DNA from: Pseudomonas sp. HS6
GTDB taxonomy: Bacteria; Pseudomonadota; Gammaproteobacteria; Pseudomonadales; Pseudomonadaceae
Length of the DNA: 64,000 bases
Direction of reading: 5' to 3'
Assembly (NCBI RefSeq): GCF_023375815.1
Contig: NZ_CP067412.1
Span: forward strand, 2,170,001-2,234,000
The notes below the pieces were generated by a model. The model saw only the letters and a list, made by a program, of their open reading frames with translations, made no database searches and was not told the origin of the DNA. The position numbers and the translations under genes were made by a program. Shown here piece by piece: positions 8,778-17,086 of this stretch (the stretch's first letter is position 1; each line of letters opens with the position of its first letter).

Positions 8778-9760
8778 GTCTGGTATGCGGTACCGAACAG
8801 ACGCACGCCAGTCAGCTCACCGTTCTGTTCCTCCAGTAAAATCGGTGCCGTTCCGCCCGGCATCACCACCTGCACCTCTCCCGCCGACACCCAGCCCACC
8901 CGCCATGCTGCACTCGCCACCGCACTGGCGCTGGTGCCAGAGGACGCCGTCGGCCCTTCGCCCCGTTCGAACACCCGCGCGACGATGCGTTGATCGCCTG
9001 CGCGCATCGCCCATTGCAGATTGACTCCGGCCGGGCATGGCTGGCCGGCACCGACAGGTGTGGCGAAGGCGATTGCGGTCAGACTGTCCGTCAGCGGCGA
9101 TTCAAGCATCTGCGCGTTGCTCGGCAATGCCGCTTCATCCTGCACCAGCGTCACGCAGTGGGGATTGCCGATGCGCACGAACTGGCTGTTCGTCCAGGCG
9201 TGATCGATTTGTACCAGTGGCTCGATGCGACTGACCTCAACACCCTTGAAAGACACTGGTTCAACGCCGAGCGCCCCGACGGCTGCCGGGCCGAAACCGG
9301 GTTGCCCGAGATCCAGCCAGAAGCCTTGAACACCAGCTACCTCGGCCGACTTGACCGTGGTCGGCGCGGGTGACGGCGCATCCTGTTTGTCGTGATGCAC
9401 CTGCAGCGATGCGCCCTGCTCTGGCATCAGCCCCTGTTCAAGCAACGCCTGAGAGAAAATCGTCAAGCCGTTACCGCTGCGCTCGGCCAGCGTGCCGTCG
9501 GTATTGACGATCAGCAGATCGAAGGGCGGTGACGATTGAAACGGGCCGATCAGCAGGCCATCGCTGCGATGGTGTTTGGCGCCAGCGGGACGAATCGCGT
9601 CAGGCCATTGGCAAAAAGACTCTATGGTCTGCTCACTCCAGAGGGCTCTGGATAACGCCGCCTCTTGCGCGCTGGCCGGCAGATCGATGCCCGCCTCACG
9701 CACTTGCCTCGGAGAAACCACCCCGTAGATATTGCCCCGTGCATCGTAGAACTGCGTCAT
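8768..9760 (-). CDS. DapF-fold (diaminopimelate epimerase-like) protein lacking both catalytic cysteines
   Basis: 330 residues with two-fold DapF/PhzF-like architecture. Conserved DapF signatures are present (VNTDGT, SGNG, IGNPHCV, ERGEGPTASSGTSA). In true DapF two cysteines act as acid/base, in CGNG and ACGSG/T. Here both are serine: Ser95 (RSGNG) and Ser274 (TASSGT). Racemase/epimerase chemistry by the usual two-thiol mechanism is therefore not expected; proline racemase-like or PhzF-like chemistry, or a binding role, are alternatives. ATG 9760 begins MTQFYDARGN, matching DapF-like N-termini; the longer frame upstream is not coding. A divergent MFS gene starts 136 bp away. Confidence 0.75.
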   Translation of the reverse strand: MTQFYDARGNIYGVVSPRQVREAGIDLPASAQEAALSRALWSEQTIESFCQWPDAIRPAGAKHHRSDGLLIGPFQSSPPFDLLIVNTDGTLAERSGNGLTIFSQALLEQGLMPEQGASLQVHHDKQDAPSPAPTTVKSAEVAGVQGFWLDLGQPGFGPAAVGALGVEPVSFKGVEVSRIEPLVQIDHAWTNSQFVRIGNPHCVTLVQDEAALPSNAQMLESPLTDSLTAIAFATPVGAGQPCPAGVNLQWAMRAGDQRIVARVFERGEGPTASSGTSASAVASAAWRVGWVSAGEVQVVMPGGTAPILLEEQNGELTGVRLFGTAYQTKR

Positions 9761-9821
9761 GAACAAGCCCTTGAATTCTCGTCGCCCAAAGACGTCACTG
9801 TAAAACGTAATCCCTGCCTGG

Positions 9822-9841
9822 GGCGAGCTGGCTCGCTCCCA
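9822..9841. repeat. REP-like element (partial)
   Basis: GGGGCGAGCTGGCTCGCTCC carries the same GCGAGCTGGCTCGCTCCC core as the hairpin at 38902. It lies between the DapF-like gene and the MFS gene. Confidence 0.55.
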
Positions 9842-9896
9842 CTGCCTCACTGTGCAAGGATGTCCACTGCTGAAACGTTTTTTGCCAAGGATTCCC

Positions 9897-11048
9897 ATGA
9901 CCAGCCTCACGCCCAAAGACACTTTCGTCCCCGGACGCCTGCAACAGATGTCCACGCGCATCGCCTTCTTTATCGCCGGGCTCGGCATTGCCGCATGGGC
10001 ACCGCTGGTGCCGTATGCCAAGGCGCGCGCCGGGCTCGATGAAGGGACATTGGGCCTGTTGCTGTTGTGCCTGGGTGTGGGCTCGATTCTGGCAATGCCG
10101 CTGGCGGGGATTCTGGCCACGCGGTTTGGCTGTCGGCGTGTGGCCACCGGTGGCACTTTGTTGATCTGCGCGGCATTGCCGTTGCTGGCGACGGTGTCGT
10201 CCATCCCGGCGTTGATCGCCACGCTGTTCATGTTCGGTGCCGGGCTCGGCACGGTGGATTCGACGGTGAACCTGCAAGCGGTGATCGTCGAACGGGCCAG
10301 CGGCAAGAACATGATGTCGGGGTTTCACGGCCTGTTCAGCCTCGGCGGGATCGTCGGCGCGGCGGGCGTCAGTGCCCTGCTCGGCCTCGGGCTGTCGCCA
10401 TTGGCGGCGATGCTGGTGGTGGTCGTGGTGCTGATCGCGGCGCTGTTCAAGGCTGTGCCGCACATGTTGCCTTACGGCAGTGAAAGCTCGGGGCCTGCTT
10501 TCGCGGTGCCCCACGGCATCGTGCTGTTCATCGGCGGGATGTGCTTCATCGTGTTCCTCACCGAAGGCGCGGCGCTGGACTGGAGCGCGGTGTTTCTGGC
10601 GCAGGAACGCGGGATCGATACGGCGTATGCAGGGCTGGGTTACGCAGCGTTCGCATTGACAATGACGGTAGGCCGTTTGACCGGTGACCGGATCGTTCGC
10701 GCACTGGGTGCAACCCGGATCATTCTGTTTGGCGGTCTGCTGGCAGCGGCGGGTTTGTTTCTGGCGACGTTCGCCCCGAGCTGGGAAGCGGCGCTGATCG
10801 GCTATGCACTGGTCGGTGCCGGGTGTTCGAACATTGTGCCGGTGCTGTACACGGCGGTGGGCAAACAGACAGTGATGCCGGAAAGCATCGCGGTGCCGGC
10901 GATCACGACGCTGGGTTACGCGGGAATTCTGGCTGGGCCAGCGGTGATCGGGTTTGTCGCCCATGCCAGCAGCCTGAGTTTCGCCTTCGGGTTGATGGCA
11001 ACATTGCTGGTGGCAGTGGCGATTGGCGGAAAAGCGCTCAAGGTCTGA
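9897..11048 (+). CDS. MFS transporter, YbjJ-like
   Basis: 383-residue inner-membrane protein with about 12 predicted helices (first helix FFIAGLGIAAWAPLVPYAK). The glycine-rich helices, the ATRFGCRRV loop between TM2 and TM3 and SGFHGLFSLGGIVGA in TM5 resemble the YbjJ branch of the major facilitator superfamily. ATG 9897 is chosen because it begins the hydrophilic N-terminus MTSLTPKDTF; an upstream in-frame ATG is only 15 codons longer. Substrate is unknown. It converges on fecA with a hairpin between them. Confidence 0.85.
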   Translation: MTSLTPKDTFVPGRLQQMSTRIAFFIAGLGIAAWAPLVPYAKARAGLDEGTLGLLLLCLGVGSILAMPLAGILATRFGCRRVATGGTLLICAALPLLATVSSIPALIATLFMFGAGLGTVDSTVNLQAVIVERASGKNMMSGFHGLFSLGGIVGAAGVSALLGLGLSPLAAMLVVVVVLIAALFKAVPHMLPYGSESSGPAFAVPHGIVLFIGGMCFIVFLTEGAALDWSAVFLAQERGIDTAYAGLGYAAFALTMTVGRLTGDRIVRALGATRIILFGGLLAAAGLFLATFAPSWEAALIGYALVGAGCSNIVPVLYTAVGKQTVMPESIAVPAITTLGYAGILAGPAVIGFVAHASSLSFAFGLMATLLVAVAIGGKALKV

Positions 11049-11055
11049 GCCGGAG

Positions 11056-11080
11056 CGCTCCCGCGCATTGCGTGGGAGCG
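11056..11080. terminator. Hairpin between convergent MFS and fecA genes
   Basis: CGCTCCCGCG and CGTGGGAGCG arms (one mismatch) around CATTG; no strong T tract. REP-like core GGGAGCG. Possible bidirectional terminator. Confidence 0.5.
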
Positions 11081-11092
11081 ATTCGGGCAAGG

Positions 11093-13516
11093 TCAGAAGC
11101 CGACGCTGGCCTGCACGAAGAACGTACGCGGCGCGCCAACATACATCCCCGAGTTGTTGTCGCTGGAGCGGGTGAAGTACTGCTTGTCGAAGATGTTTTT
11201 CACCCCGGCGCCGAGCTTCAGGTTCGACAGCTGCGCACCGAAGTCATAACCGCCGCGCACGTTCCAGGTCACATAACCCGGGATGTCGCCGTACTGCCCG
11301 TCCGCCGTGCCTTCGGTGATGTAGTTGTTGCTGAAGCTGCCATCGGCATTCACGCCGGTGCCCGGCGAGCGCTGTTTGGACTGGGCGAAACCGTCGATGT
11401 TGTAGGTCCAGCGGTTGATGTCGTAACGCAGGCCGACAGTCGCCACCTGACGCGAATAGAACGGCAGGTCGCGGCCCTTGAAGCCCGGGATCTCGCCTTC
11501 GTATGTAGCGCGGGTGTAAGTGAAACCGGCGTTGGCGGTCAGGCCATCGAGACGCGGATCCAGCGCAGCCATGTCGTAATGCACCGACGCCTCGATACCC
11601 TGGTGCTTGGTGGCGCCGAGGTTGGTCCAGCCCACATCGTTACTGATGTATTGCAGTTCGTCATCGAAGTCGATGTAGAACAGCGTCACTTCACCGCCCC
11701 ACACGTCATCGTTGTAGCGCGTGCCGATCTCGTAGGTCTTGGCCTTCTCCGGCTCCAGACCGTTGGCCGTCTGGTCACCCGAACCGCCCTGGCCGAGCTG
11801 GAAATACTGCAGGCTGCCGAACGAGGTTTCGTAGTTGGCGAACAGCTTCCATGCATCCGACAGGTGATACATCACGCTCAGCGCCGGCAGCGGTTCGTTG
11901 CTCTCGATGCTGCGGTTTTTCTCCGGCAGGCGCTTGCCGGCAGTGTCGAGAACGGCGCGGTCGTGCCAGTCGGTGTTGATGTGCTCGAAGCGCACACCCG
12001 GGGTGATCGTCCAGCTGCCGACGTCGATCTTGTTGTCGACGTAGACCGAGTTGGCCTCGGTGCCGCCCGTGCGATCCTGGAACACGTGGCCGTCGGACGA
12101 CTTGGTCACTACGGGCTCATTGTTGACCAGCGCCAGACGGCTCGACTGCTCGTGCATGGCCTCTTTCAGATAGCGATAACCGACGCTGACTTCCTGAGTG
12201 GTCGGGCCGACATCGAATACCCGCGAGACGCGTGGCTCGAAGCCCAGCGTGTAGTAGGAACGCGGGTACGAGCTCAGGGTTTTCTGGTCGCGGGCGGCGA
12301 TGGTGCTGCCACGGAAGCTGTCGGTGTAATAGGTCAGCACTTCGGCCTGGGTGCGCTCGTCGATCTGGCGAATCCACTTGAAGGACACGTCCTTGCGGCG
12401 GCCGCTGAAGTTGTCGTAGTCGCGCACCGAGTCGTACGGTTTGTCGTCGTACTGTTTCTGTGTCAGGCCGCCGGGCATGTCGGCGCTGGCGTCGTAGTAG
12501 TGGAAATTGAGGCTGAAATCGTCCTGATCGGTCGGCGCCCAGTGGGTCTTGAGCAGCACGTCGTCGATGTCGTTGCCGTTGTTGCGCTCGCGGTAACCGT
12601 TGCCGTTGACCCCGGAATACAACAGCGCCACGCCCATACCGTTGTCGGCGGTGCCGCCGAGGAATGCGGTGTCGATGTGTTTCCAACCGCCGTAGCGGGT
12701 GGTTTCCAGGGTGATGCCGATTTCACCGGTGGCTTTTTCCGGAATCGCACGGGTTACGAAGTTGATCACCCCACCGACGTTCTGTGGCCCATAGCGCACG
12801 GAACCGGCGCCGCGCACAACGTCGATGCTGTCGAGGTTGCCGGAGGAAATCGGTGCCATCGACAGTTGTGGCTGGCCGTACGGCGCGAACGCGGCCGGCA
12901 CGCCATCGATCAACACGGTGGAGCGCGGCGACAGACGCGAAGTCAAACCACGCACGCCGACGTTCAACGAAATATCGCTGCCGCCGGTGCCGTTGGAGTC
13001 CTGCACTTGCACGCCCGGCACACGCTTGAGGACGTCGCTGACGCTCATCGCGCCCTGCTCGACCATGGCTTCGCGGCGAATCACCGTGCGCGCGCCGGGG
13101 TGGTTCTGCACCACGGCGGCATCGGCGTCGCCGAGCCAGTCACCGACCACTTTGATGTCGGTCACGCCCAGTTCCAGCGGGCCGTTGGCGGCTGCGGTCG
13201 GTGCTGGCGACAGGGTCACCGAGCCTTCGTTGATTTGATATTCCAAACCGCTGCCTTGCAGCAACTGACGCAGCGCGTCCTCCGGCGAGAGATTGCCATC
13301 GACGGCCGGGGCCAGTTTGCCGGCGACCAGGTCCGGGCTGAAAAACACCTGCAATGAAGTTTGCTGCCCCAGTTCACTCAGGGCCTGACCCAGCGGCTGT
13401 GCGCGGATGTGAATGGCTTCGGCGGCGAAGGCCATCGGCACGGCGGCGTTGACCGCCAGCGCAAGCGCTAGCGGCAACCAAGGGGATTTTTTGTTTTTGG
13501 CGGTGGAGTTTTTCAC
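11093..13516 (-). CDS. fecA: TonB-dependent ferric dicitrate receptor FecA
   Basis: Outer-membrane receptor of 807 residues for iron-citrate uptake. Signal peptide residues about 1-31; STN signalling domain about 35-105 (LGQALSELGQQTSLQVFF), which contacts FecR; plug domain with VVGDWLGDA, GARTVIRREAM, VLKRVPGVQVQ, RSTVLIDGVP, APYGQPQL and VRYGPQNVGGVINFVTRAIP; then a 22-strand barrel ending in F. These stretches match E. coli FecA closely, so ferric citrate is a well-supported substrate. It is the third gene of a fecI-fecR-fecA unit; the 98-nt gap before it should hold the FecI-dependent promoter. Iron control through Fur is expected but no convincing Fur box was found. Confidence 0.93.
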   Translation of the reverse strand: MKNSTAKNKKSPWLPLALALAVNAAVPMAFAAEAIHIRAQPLGQALSELGQQTSLQVFFSPDLVAGKLAPAVDGNLSPEDALRQLLQGSGLEYQINEGSVTLSPAPTAAANGPLELGVTDIKVVGDWLGDADAAVVQNHPGARTVIRREAMVEQGAMSVSDVLKRVPGVQVQDSNGTGGSDISLNVGVRGLTSRLSPRSTVLIDGVPAAFAPYGQPQLSMAPISSGNLDSIDVVRGAGSVRYGPQNVGGVINFVTRAIPEKATGEIGITLETTRYGGWKHIDTAFLGGTADNGMGVALLYSGVNGNGYRERNNGNDIDDVLLKTHWAPTDQDDFSLNFHYYDASADMPGGLTQKQYDDKPYDSVRDYDNFSGRRKDVSFKWIRQIDERTQAEVLTYYTDSFRGSTIAARDQKTLSSYPRSYYTLGFEPRVSRVFDVGPTTQEVSVGYRYLKEAMHEQSSRLALVNNEPVVTKSSDGHVFQDRTGGTEANSVYVDNKIDVGSWTITPGVRFEHINTDWHDRAVLDTAGKRLPEKNRSIESNEPLPALSVMYHLSDAWKLFANYETSFGSLQYFQLGQGGSGDQTANGLEPEKAKTYEIGTRYNDDVWGGEVTLFYIDFDDELQYISNDVGWTNLGATKHQGIEASVHYDMAALDPRLDGLTANAGFTYTRATYEGEIPGFKGRDLPFYSRQVATVGLRYDINRWTYNIDGFAQSKQRSPGTGVNADGSFSNNYITEGTADGQYGDIPGYVTWNVRGGYDFGAQLSNLKLGAGVKNIFDKQYFTRSSDNNSGMYVGAPRTFFVQASVGF

Positions 13517-13614
13517 GTCGAACGGAGTCCTGTGGATCGCAAGAGTGTGCGGCTGTTAATGCAAACCAGTTGCAGTTGAACAGGAAGACGACGAACTCGA
13601 AAAAAACCTGAATT

Positions 13615-14598
13615 TTATTTTGAAATTATTTCCTGGCTGCCGTCGGCAAGGGTGCGCACGGCCACCGGAAGGATGCTCGGCAAGGCCTTGAGCAAGGCAT
13701 CGGTGTTGTCGGATTTGAACACGCTGGTCAGGCGCAGACTGGCCACGGTCGGGTTGGCGACGGTCAGCGGCTTGTCGCGGTAACGGGATACTTCTTCGAC
13801 GACTTCGCTGAGGCTAGCGTTGTTGAACACCAGTTTGCCGCTGCGCCACGCCGTCAGTTCCGCCGGGTTGACCGCATAGGCCTGCGCGACCACGCCTTGG
13901 GCGTCGATGTGAGTACCAAGGCCGGCCGTGAGGTTGATGAACACGTTGTCCGGCGCATGACGCCCCTGCACCTTGACCGTCCCCTGCTCTACCGCGACCC
14001 GGGTTTGTGTCACGTCGCGGCGCACATCGAAGCGAGTGCCGGTGACCGTGACCTTGCCGCTGCCGGCCTCGACCACGAACGGCCGCGAGGTATCGTGTTC
14101 GACGCTGAACATCGCTTCGCCTTCGGTCAGCTCGATGAGTCGCCGATCCTTCTCGAAACGCACCTGCAAGCGGCTGCGGCTGTTGAGATCGATCACCGAG
14201 CCGTCCGGCAGCGCGACATGCTTGCGTTCGCCCAGCGCCGTGGCGAATTCGGCGCTGTAACCCGCGGGGTGATTCAAGCCACTGAACAGACCGAGCCCAA
14301 GCGCCACAGCGACCACGCTGGCTGCCACGGCATAACGCAACAGCGGACGGGGTTCGCGACGGGCTGGCGGGGTTTCGCACAAGGCCTTGAGTCGTGGCGC
14401 CGGCAGCAGATCCGCCGCCGTCCACAAGCCTTGCAGTAACTGGAATTCGTCACGGTGCTGGGGATGTTCGTTCAGCCAGGCGTCGAAGTTCCGATATTGC
14501 TCGGCATCGACGGCTGGCTCCTGCAAACGCACAAACCAGCGTGCCGCGTCATCGCGCACCGTTGTTTGCCCGCACGCGCAATCACGAGTATCCATCAT
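13615..14598 (-). CDS. fecR: FecR-type anti-sigma regulator
   Basis: Inner-membrane signal transducer of about 327 residues: N-terminal cytoplasmic DUF4880-like region that binds FecI (WFVRLQEP...WLNEHPQHRDEFQ), a single TM segment around residues 87-105, then a periplasmic FecR domain (LPDGSVIDLNSRSRL, TGTRFDVRRD, VEQGTVKVQG) and a C-terminal STN-like tail that touches the receptor. ATG 14598 has an AGGACATTCC ribosome-binding region and avoids the overlap with fecI that the longer frame would cause. It relays ligand binding by FecA to the sigma factor. Confidence 0.9.
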   Translation of the reverse strand: MMDTRDCACGQTTVRDDAARWFVRLQEPAVDAEQYRNFDAWLNEHPQHRDEFQLLQGLWTAADLLPAPRLKALCETPPARREPRPLLRYAVAASVVAVALGLGLFSGLNHPAGYSAEFATALGERKHVALPDGSVIDLNSRSRLQVRFEKDRRLIELTEGEAMFSVEHDTSRPFVVEAGSGKVTVTGTRFDVRRDVTQTRVAVEQGTVKVQGRHAPDNVFINLTAGLGTHIDAQGVVAQAYAVNPAELTAWRSGKLVFNNASLSEVVEEVSRYRDKPLTVANPTVASLRLTSVFKSDNTDALLKALPSILPVAVRTLADGSQEIISK

Positions 14599-14638
14599 GG
14601 AATGTCCTGTTTGGCTGGGGATGAAAAGACGCCGCGGC

Positions 14639-15139
14639 TCATGATTGCGCCCCGTCCAGGCGATCACGCAGATGCCGCAGGGTGCGGATCATATACTTTT
14701 CCACCATGTTCTTGGACAGGCCCAGGCGTTCGGCGATTTCCGCCTGGGTCAGGCCTTCGATCTTCTGCCAGACGAAAATCCGCCGGCAGTTGACCGGCAA
14801 CTCGGTGAGCGCCCGTTCGATGGAATCGGCCAGCTGGATCGCATGCATGTAATGCTCCGGATCGCCGGTCGGCGACTCACTGAGATCGATCGCCTCCGAC
14901 TCCATGGCACCCCGCCGGTCCTCACGCCGATAGCCGTCCACCGCGATGTTGCGCGCCGTCTGATGCAAATACGCCCGGGGTTGCTGCACCGCCGACGAAT
15001 CGGACTCGAGCACCCGCACAAAAGTGTCGTGCGCCAGGTCCTCGGCCTGCGAGCGATTGCGCAGGCGACGGGTCCAGGTGCCGATCAACTCTTCGTAATG
15101 CTCGAGAAAGCCGGGTCTGCGGGGCAGCATGGGGATCAT
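14639..15139 (-). CDS. fecI: ECF sigma factor FecI
   Basis: Iron-starvation ECF sigma factor of about 166 residues. Region 2 is seen in AEDLAHDTFVRVLES and AYLHQTARNIAVDGYRR, and region 4 in LPVNCRRIFVWQKIEGLTQAEIAERLGLSKNMVEKYM. It directs transcription of fecA when FecR signals. The start is uncertain: ATG 15139 (MIPMLPRRPG) is preferred because the family begins near there; the frame is open to 15229. Upstream is only a 100-bp gap to the accessory cluster, with an imperfect inverted repeat AATGG/CCATT (15166-15184). Confidence 0.9.
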   Translation of the reverse strand: MIPMLPRRPGFLEHYEELIGTWTRRLRNRSQAEDLAHDTFVRVLESDSSAVQQPRAYLHQTARNIAVDGYRREDRRGAMESEAIDLSESPTGDPEHYMHAIQLADSIERALTELPVNCRRIFVWQKIEGLTQAEIAERLGLSKNMVEKYMIRTLRHLRDRLDGAQS

Positions 15140-15238
15140 TGCGGCGTGCTGAGGAAAGGGGTGTGAATGGTAATACTTCCCATTAATCCGAAGCAATGGA
15201 TTCCTCGGAGCGCCGACGATGTGAATCATGAAGACTCA

Positions 15239-16291
15239 TCATTGAAACGTTTCAGGCACTCCCCGGCATTGCGCATAGATCGCTTGTAGCTCAAAGGGCA
15301 CAACCTGCTTGCCCAAAGGACCGGGCAACACACTCGACTTCCATTGATTGACCAGTGCGTCGCCATTGACGCTCGCCTCAAGGCACGCCAGACCCAGTGA
15401 CTCCAGTTCCTGGTGGCAGGCACTGAATACATCTGTCATCGCGCGCAACTCGAAATCGAGTTTGCCAGTGACCTGATTAATGGACAGCGCTCCCGCCTCG
15501 CGTAACCTCACCCACAGGTAAGCACCGCCCCAGGCATCATTGTCACTGTTCAGATCCGCGTGCGACGTATTGGCGTCATAGCCTTTTCGGGCATACCAGA
15601 AAATACGATTCAAAAAGATGAACAGAGCAAGTTCCGGAAACTCTCTGGCGTTCTCGACAAGTTGTAAATCTGCCCAGAGTTCTCCAACGATGGCAAGATT
15701 CCCGCCGCTGACACGTAACGACTTGTCTTTCGACGGAACCACTCGCCACACACCCACCCGGTGACACATTTCATGCAACAGGGAATACAGACAGACGACC
15801 TCCTCCAAACAATCCGAAAAACGGGCTTCGAACAATTCATTTACATTATCCGAACCCACCAGTCGCAGTATCGGCGCATGCACTTGTTTAAAGATCCGCG
15901 TAGATACTTCTACCAGCTCAAAACCAAAAATATGCTGTTCTTCCTCACTACGCAGCCCGGCACCAAAAGGAAAATAAAGAAATACATTATTAAACAAGGC
16001 CGCTTCATCATCAGCATCGACAATACGCACTGGAAAGTGCTCTGGCCATTTCACTTTTTCACCAAAGTTGCAGCGTTGGGAAACTCTGGCAAGCAAGGTG
16101 TCGGCACTCAGTCGGCGAGCCAGCCACGCTTGCATCCGCTCTTCCAGATCCACGCGCCTGGCCAATGTCGCGCGTACATGAACATTCCGGTCTTTGGTGA
16201 AGCTGTATCGGCCGTCCAGAAACACCGGCTCCGCAGCGCGGATCTTATCGCCCAGTTGCGCCAGATCGTCTAATGAAAATACGCGGTTCAC
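15239..16291 (-). CDS. Unrecognised protein with HExxH motif (putative zinc metallopeptidase-like), cluster-associated
   Basis: 350-residue soluble protein that I cannot assign to a named family. The visible signature is LLHEMCHRVGVW with His173, Glu174 and His177, followed 27 residues later by Glu204 in IVGELWADLQ. HExxH followed by a downstream Glu is the gluzincin-type zinc site, so a metallopeptidase or metal-dependent hydrolase fold is plausible. No signal peptide. It overlaps the ACT-domain gene by 4 nt (ATGA) and the pair is divergent from the NRPS genes. Base composition is visibly more AT-rich than fecI next door, suggesting acquisition with the cluster. A role in trimming, resistance or regulation is only a guess. 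Confidence 0.7.
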   Translation of the reverse strand: MNRVFSLDDLAQLGDKIRAAEPVFLDGRYSFTKDRNVHVRATLARRVDLEERMQAWLARRLSADTLLARVSQRCNFGEKVKWPEHFPVRIVDADDEAALFNNVFLYFPFGAGLRSEEEQHIFGFELVEVSTRIFKQVHAPILRLVGSDNVNELFEARFSDCLEEVVCLYSLLHEMCHRVGVWRVVPSKDKSLRVSGGNLAIVGELWADLQLVENAREFPELALFIFLNRIFWYARKGYDANTSHADLNSDNDAWGGAYLWVRLREAGALSINQVTGKLDFELRAMTDVFSACHQELESLGLACLEASVNGDALVNQWKSSVLPGPLGKQVVPFELQAIYAQCRGVPETFQ

Positions 16292-16713
16292 GGTCTACTC
16301 CTGGTCGGCCCGGCAGGCTGGATAACGGTATTGCCCGCAGCACTCAAGGCGCCGCAGGCCTGAGCCAGCGACTCATCCTTGATGAAAAACAAGTCCCCGG
16401 CGAAGGTCGAGATCGTCAACAGGCTGATACCTGCCCCGGCCAACACATGGCTGACAAAGGCAATCAAACCCACCACATCGGCCGGGTGCTCACTGACCAC
16501 TTCAAGGCACCGCCAGGTGAGGCTCGCCTGATCGATTTCGCAGCCCGTGACTTGAAGATCACTTCTGCAAATCAGCGTATTTTCATTCGGCGCAATCGAC
16601 AGGGACAGAACATCCGCGCTCGCGGACAGACAAGCGATATTCGGAATTCCTTTGAGCCTGTAAACCGAATACAGAGATTCATGCACTTTGAAAACCAATT
16701 CAAAACCGGCCAT
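16288..16713 (-). CDS. Stand-alone ACT-domain protein
   Basis: 141 residues, with an ACT-type amino-acid-binding domain in the C-terminal half: GLIAFVSHVLAGAGISLLTI followed by STFAGDLFFIKDESLAQA has the classic spacing of free-standing ACT_7-like proteins. The N-terminal half (FKVHESLYSVYRL) also looks like the first ACT-like unit of such proteins. ATG 16713 is chosen because GAAGGAT lies directly upstream and family homology starts there. It is the first gene of a two-gene divergent unit beside the NRPS cluster. With lysA and lysR in the same cluster, lysine or another amino acid is a reasonable ligand, but this is inference. Confidence 0.75.
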   Translation of the reverse strand: MAGFELVFKVHESLYSVYRLKGIPNIACLSASADVLSLSIAPNENTLICRSDLQVTGCEIDQASLTWRCLEVVSEHPADVVGLIAFVSHVLAGAGISLLTISTFAGDLFFIKDESLAQACGALSAAGNTVIQPAGPTRSRP

Positions 16714-16746
16714 ATCCTTCCACCACCAAGACACTCTCTGCACAAC

Positions 16747-16776
16747 TTTATATGTTATGCAAAGGCATTGAGTTAA
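16747..16776 (-). promoter_or_regulatory. Candidate sigma-70 promoter for the ACT/HExxH unit
   Basis: On the minus strand: TTAACT, an 18-bp spacer, then TATAAA, about 35 bp before the ACT-gene ATG. Confidence 0.45.
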
Positions 16777-17086
16777 CACCCGGAAAGTCGCTGTTTATTC
16801 TTGCCAACCCCAACAGACTGCTAGTACACAAACACTATTGTCAAGCCATATCAGAAATGAATAACCCACAGAAAACTGGATATTTTTCTTCTTCGTGATT
16901 TTCATATAGCTTGGCCGCCAATTGAAAAATATCGTTTATCTGCAGTGAAATCACCCGCAATTACTACCTGGCCTGAATCACATTGAAGACATTCGCCAAT
17001 TGCGCGACTACTACAGTCTTCCTTGCTACTGGGCGCTGAAAAAAAATAACAGCATCACATGGATTTGAATAAGAGAGGCCCAGAGT
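16777..17086. other. Divergent control region of the NRPS cluster
   Basis: AT-rich stretch between the ACT gene and the first NRPS gene. No terminator, RNA gene or convincing plus-strand -35/-10 pair is visible. A run of A (17040-17047) and AAGAGAGG precede the NRPS start codon. Confidence 0.5.

Noticed and set aside
10823..13357. Long plus-strand open frame opposite fecA
   Set aside because: Antisense shadow; its composition (V, A, H and R rich) has no domain, while the minus strand is a full FecA.
13517..13614. FecI-dependent promoter of fecA
   Set aside because: Expected here, but no clear match to a FecI promoter could be picked out by eye.
15140..15238. Fur box upstream of fecI
   Set aside because: Only an imperfect AATGG/CCATT repeat was found; it does not match the Fur consensus well enough to annotate.
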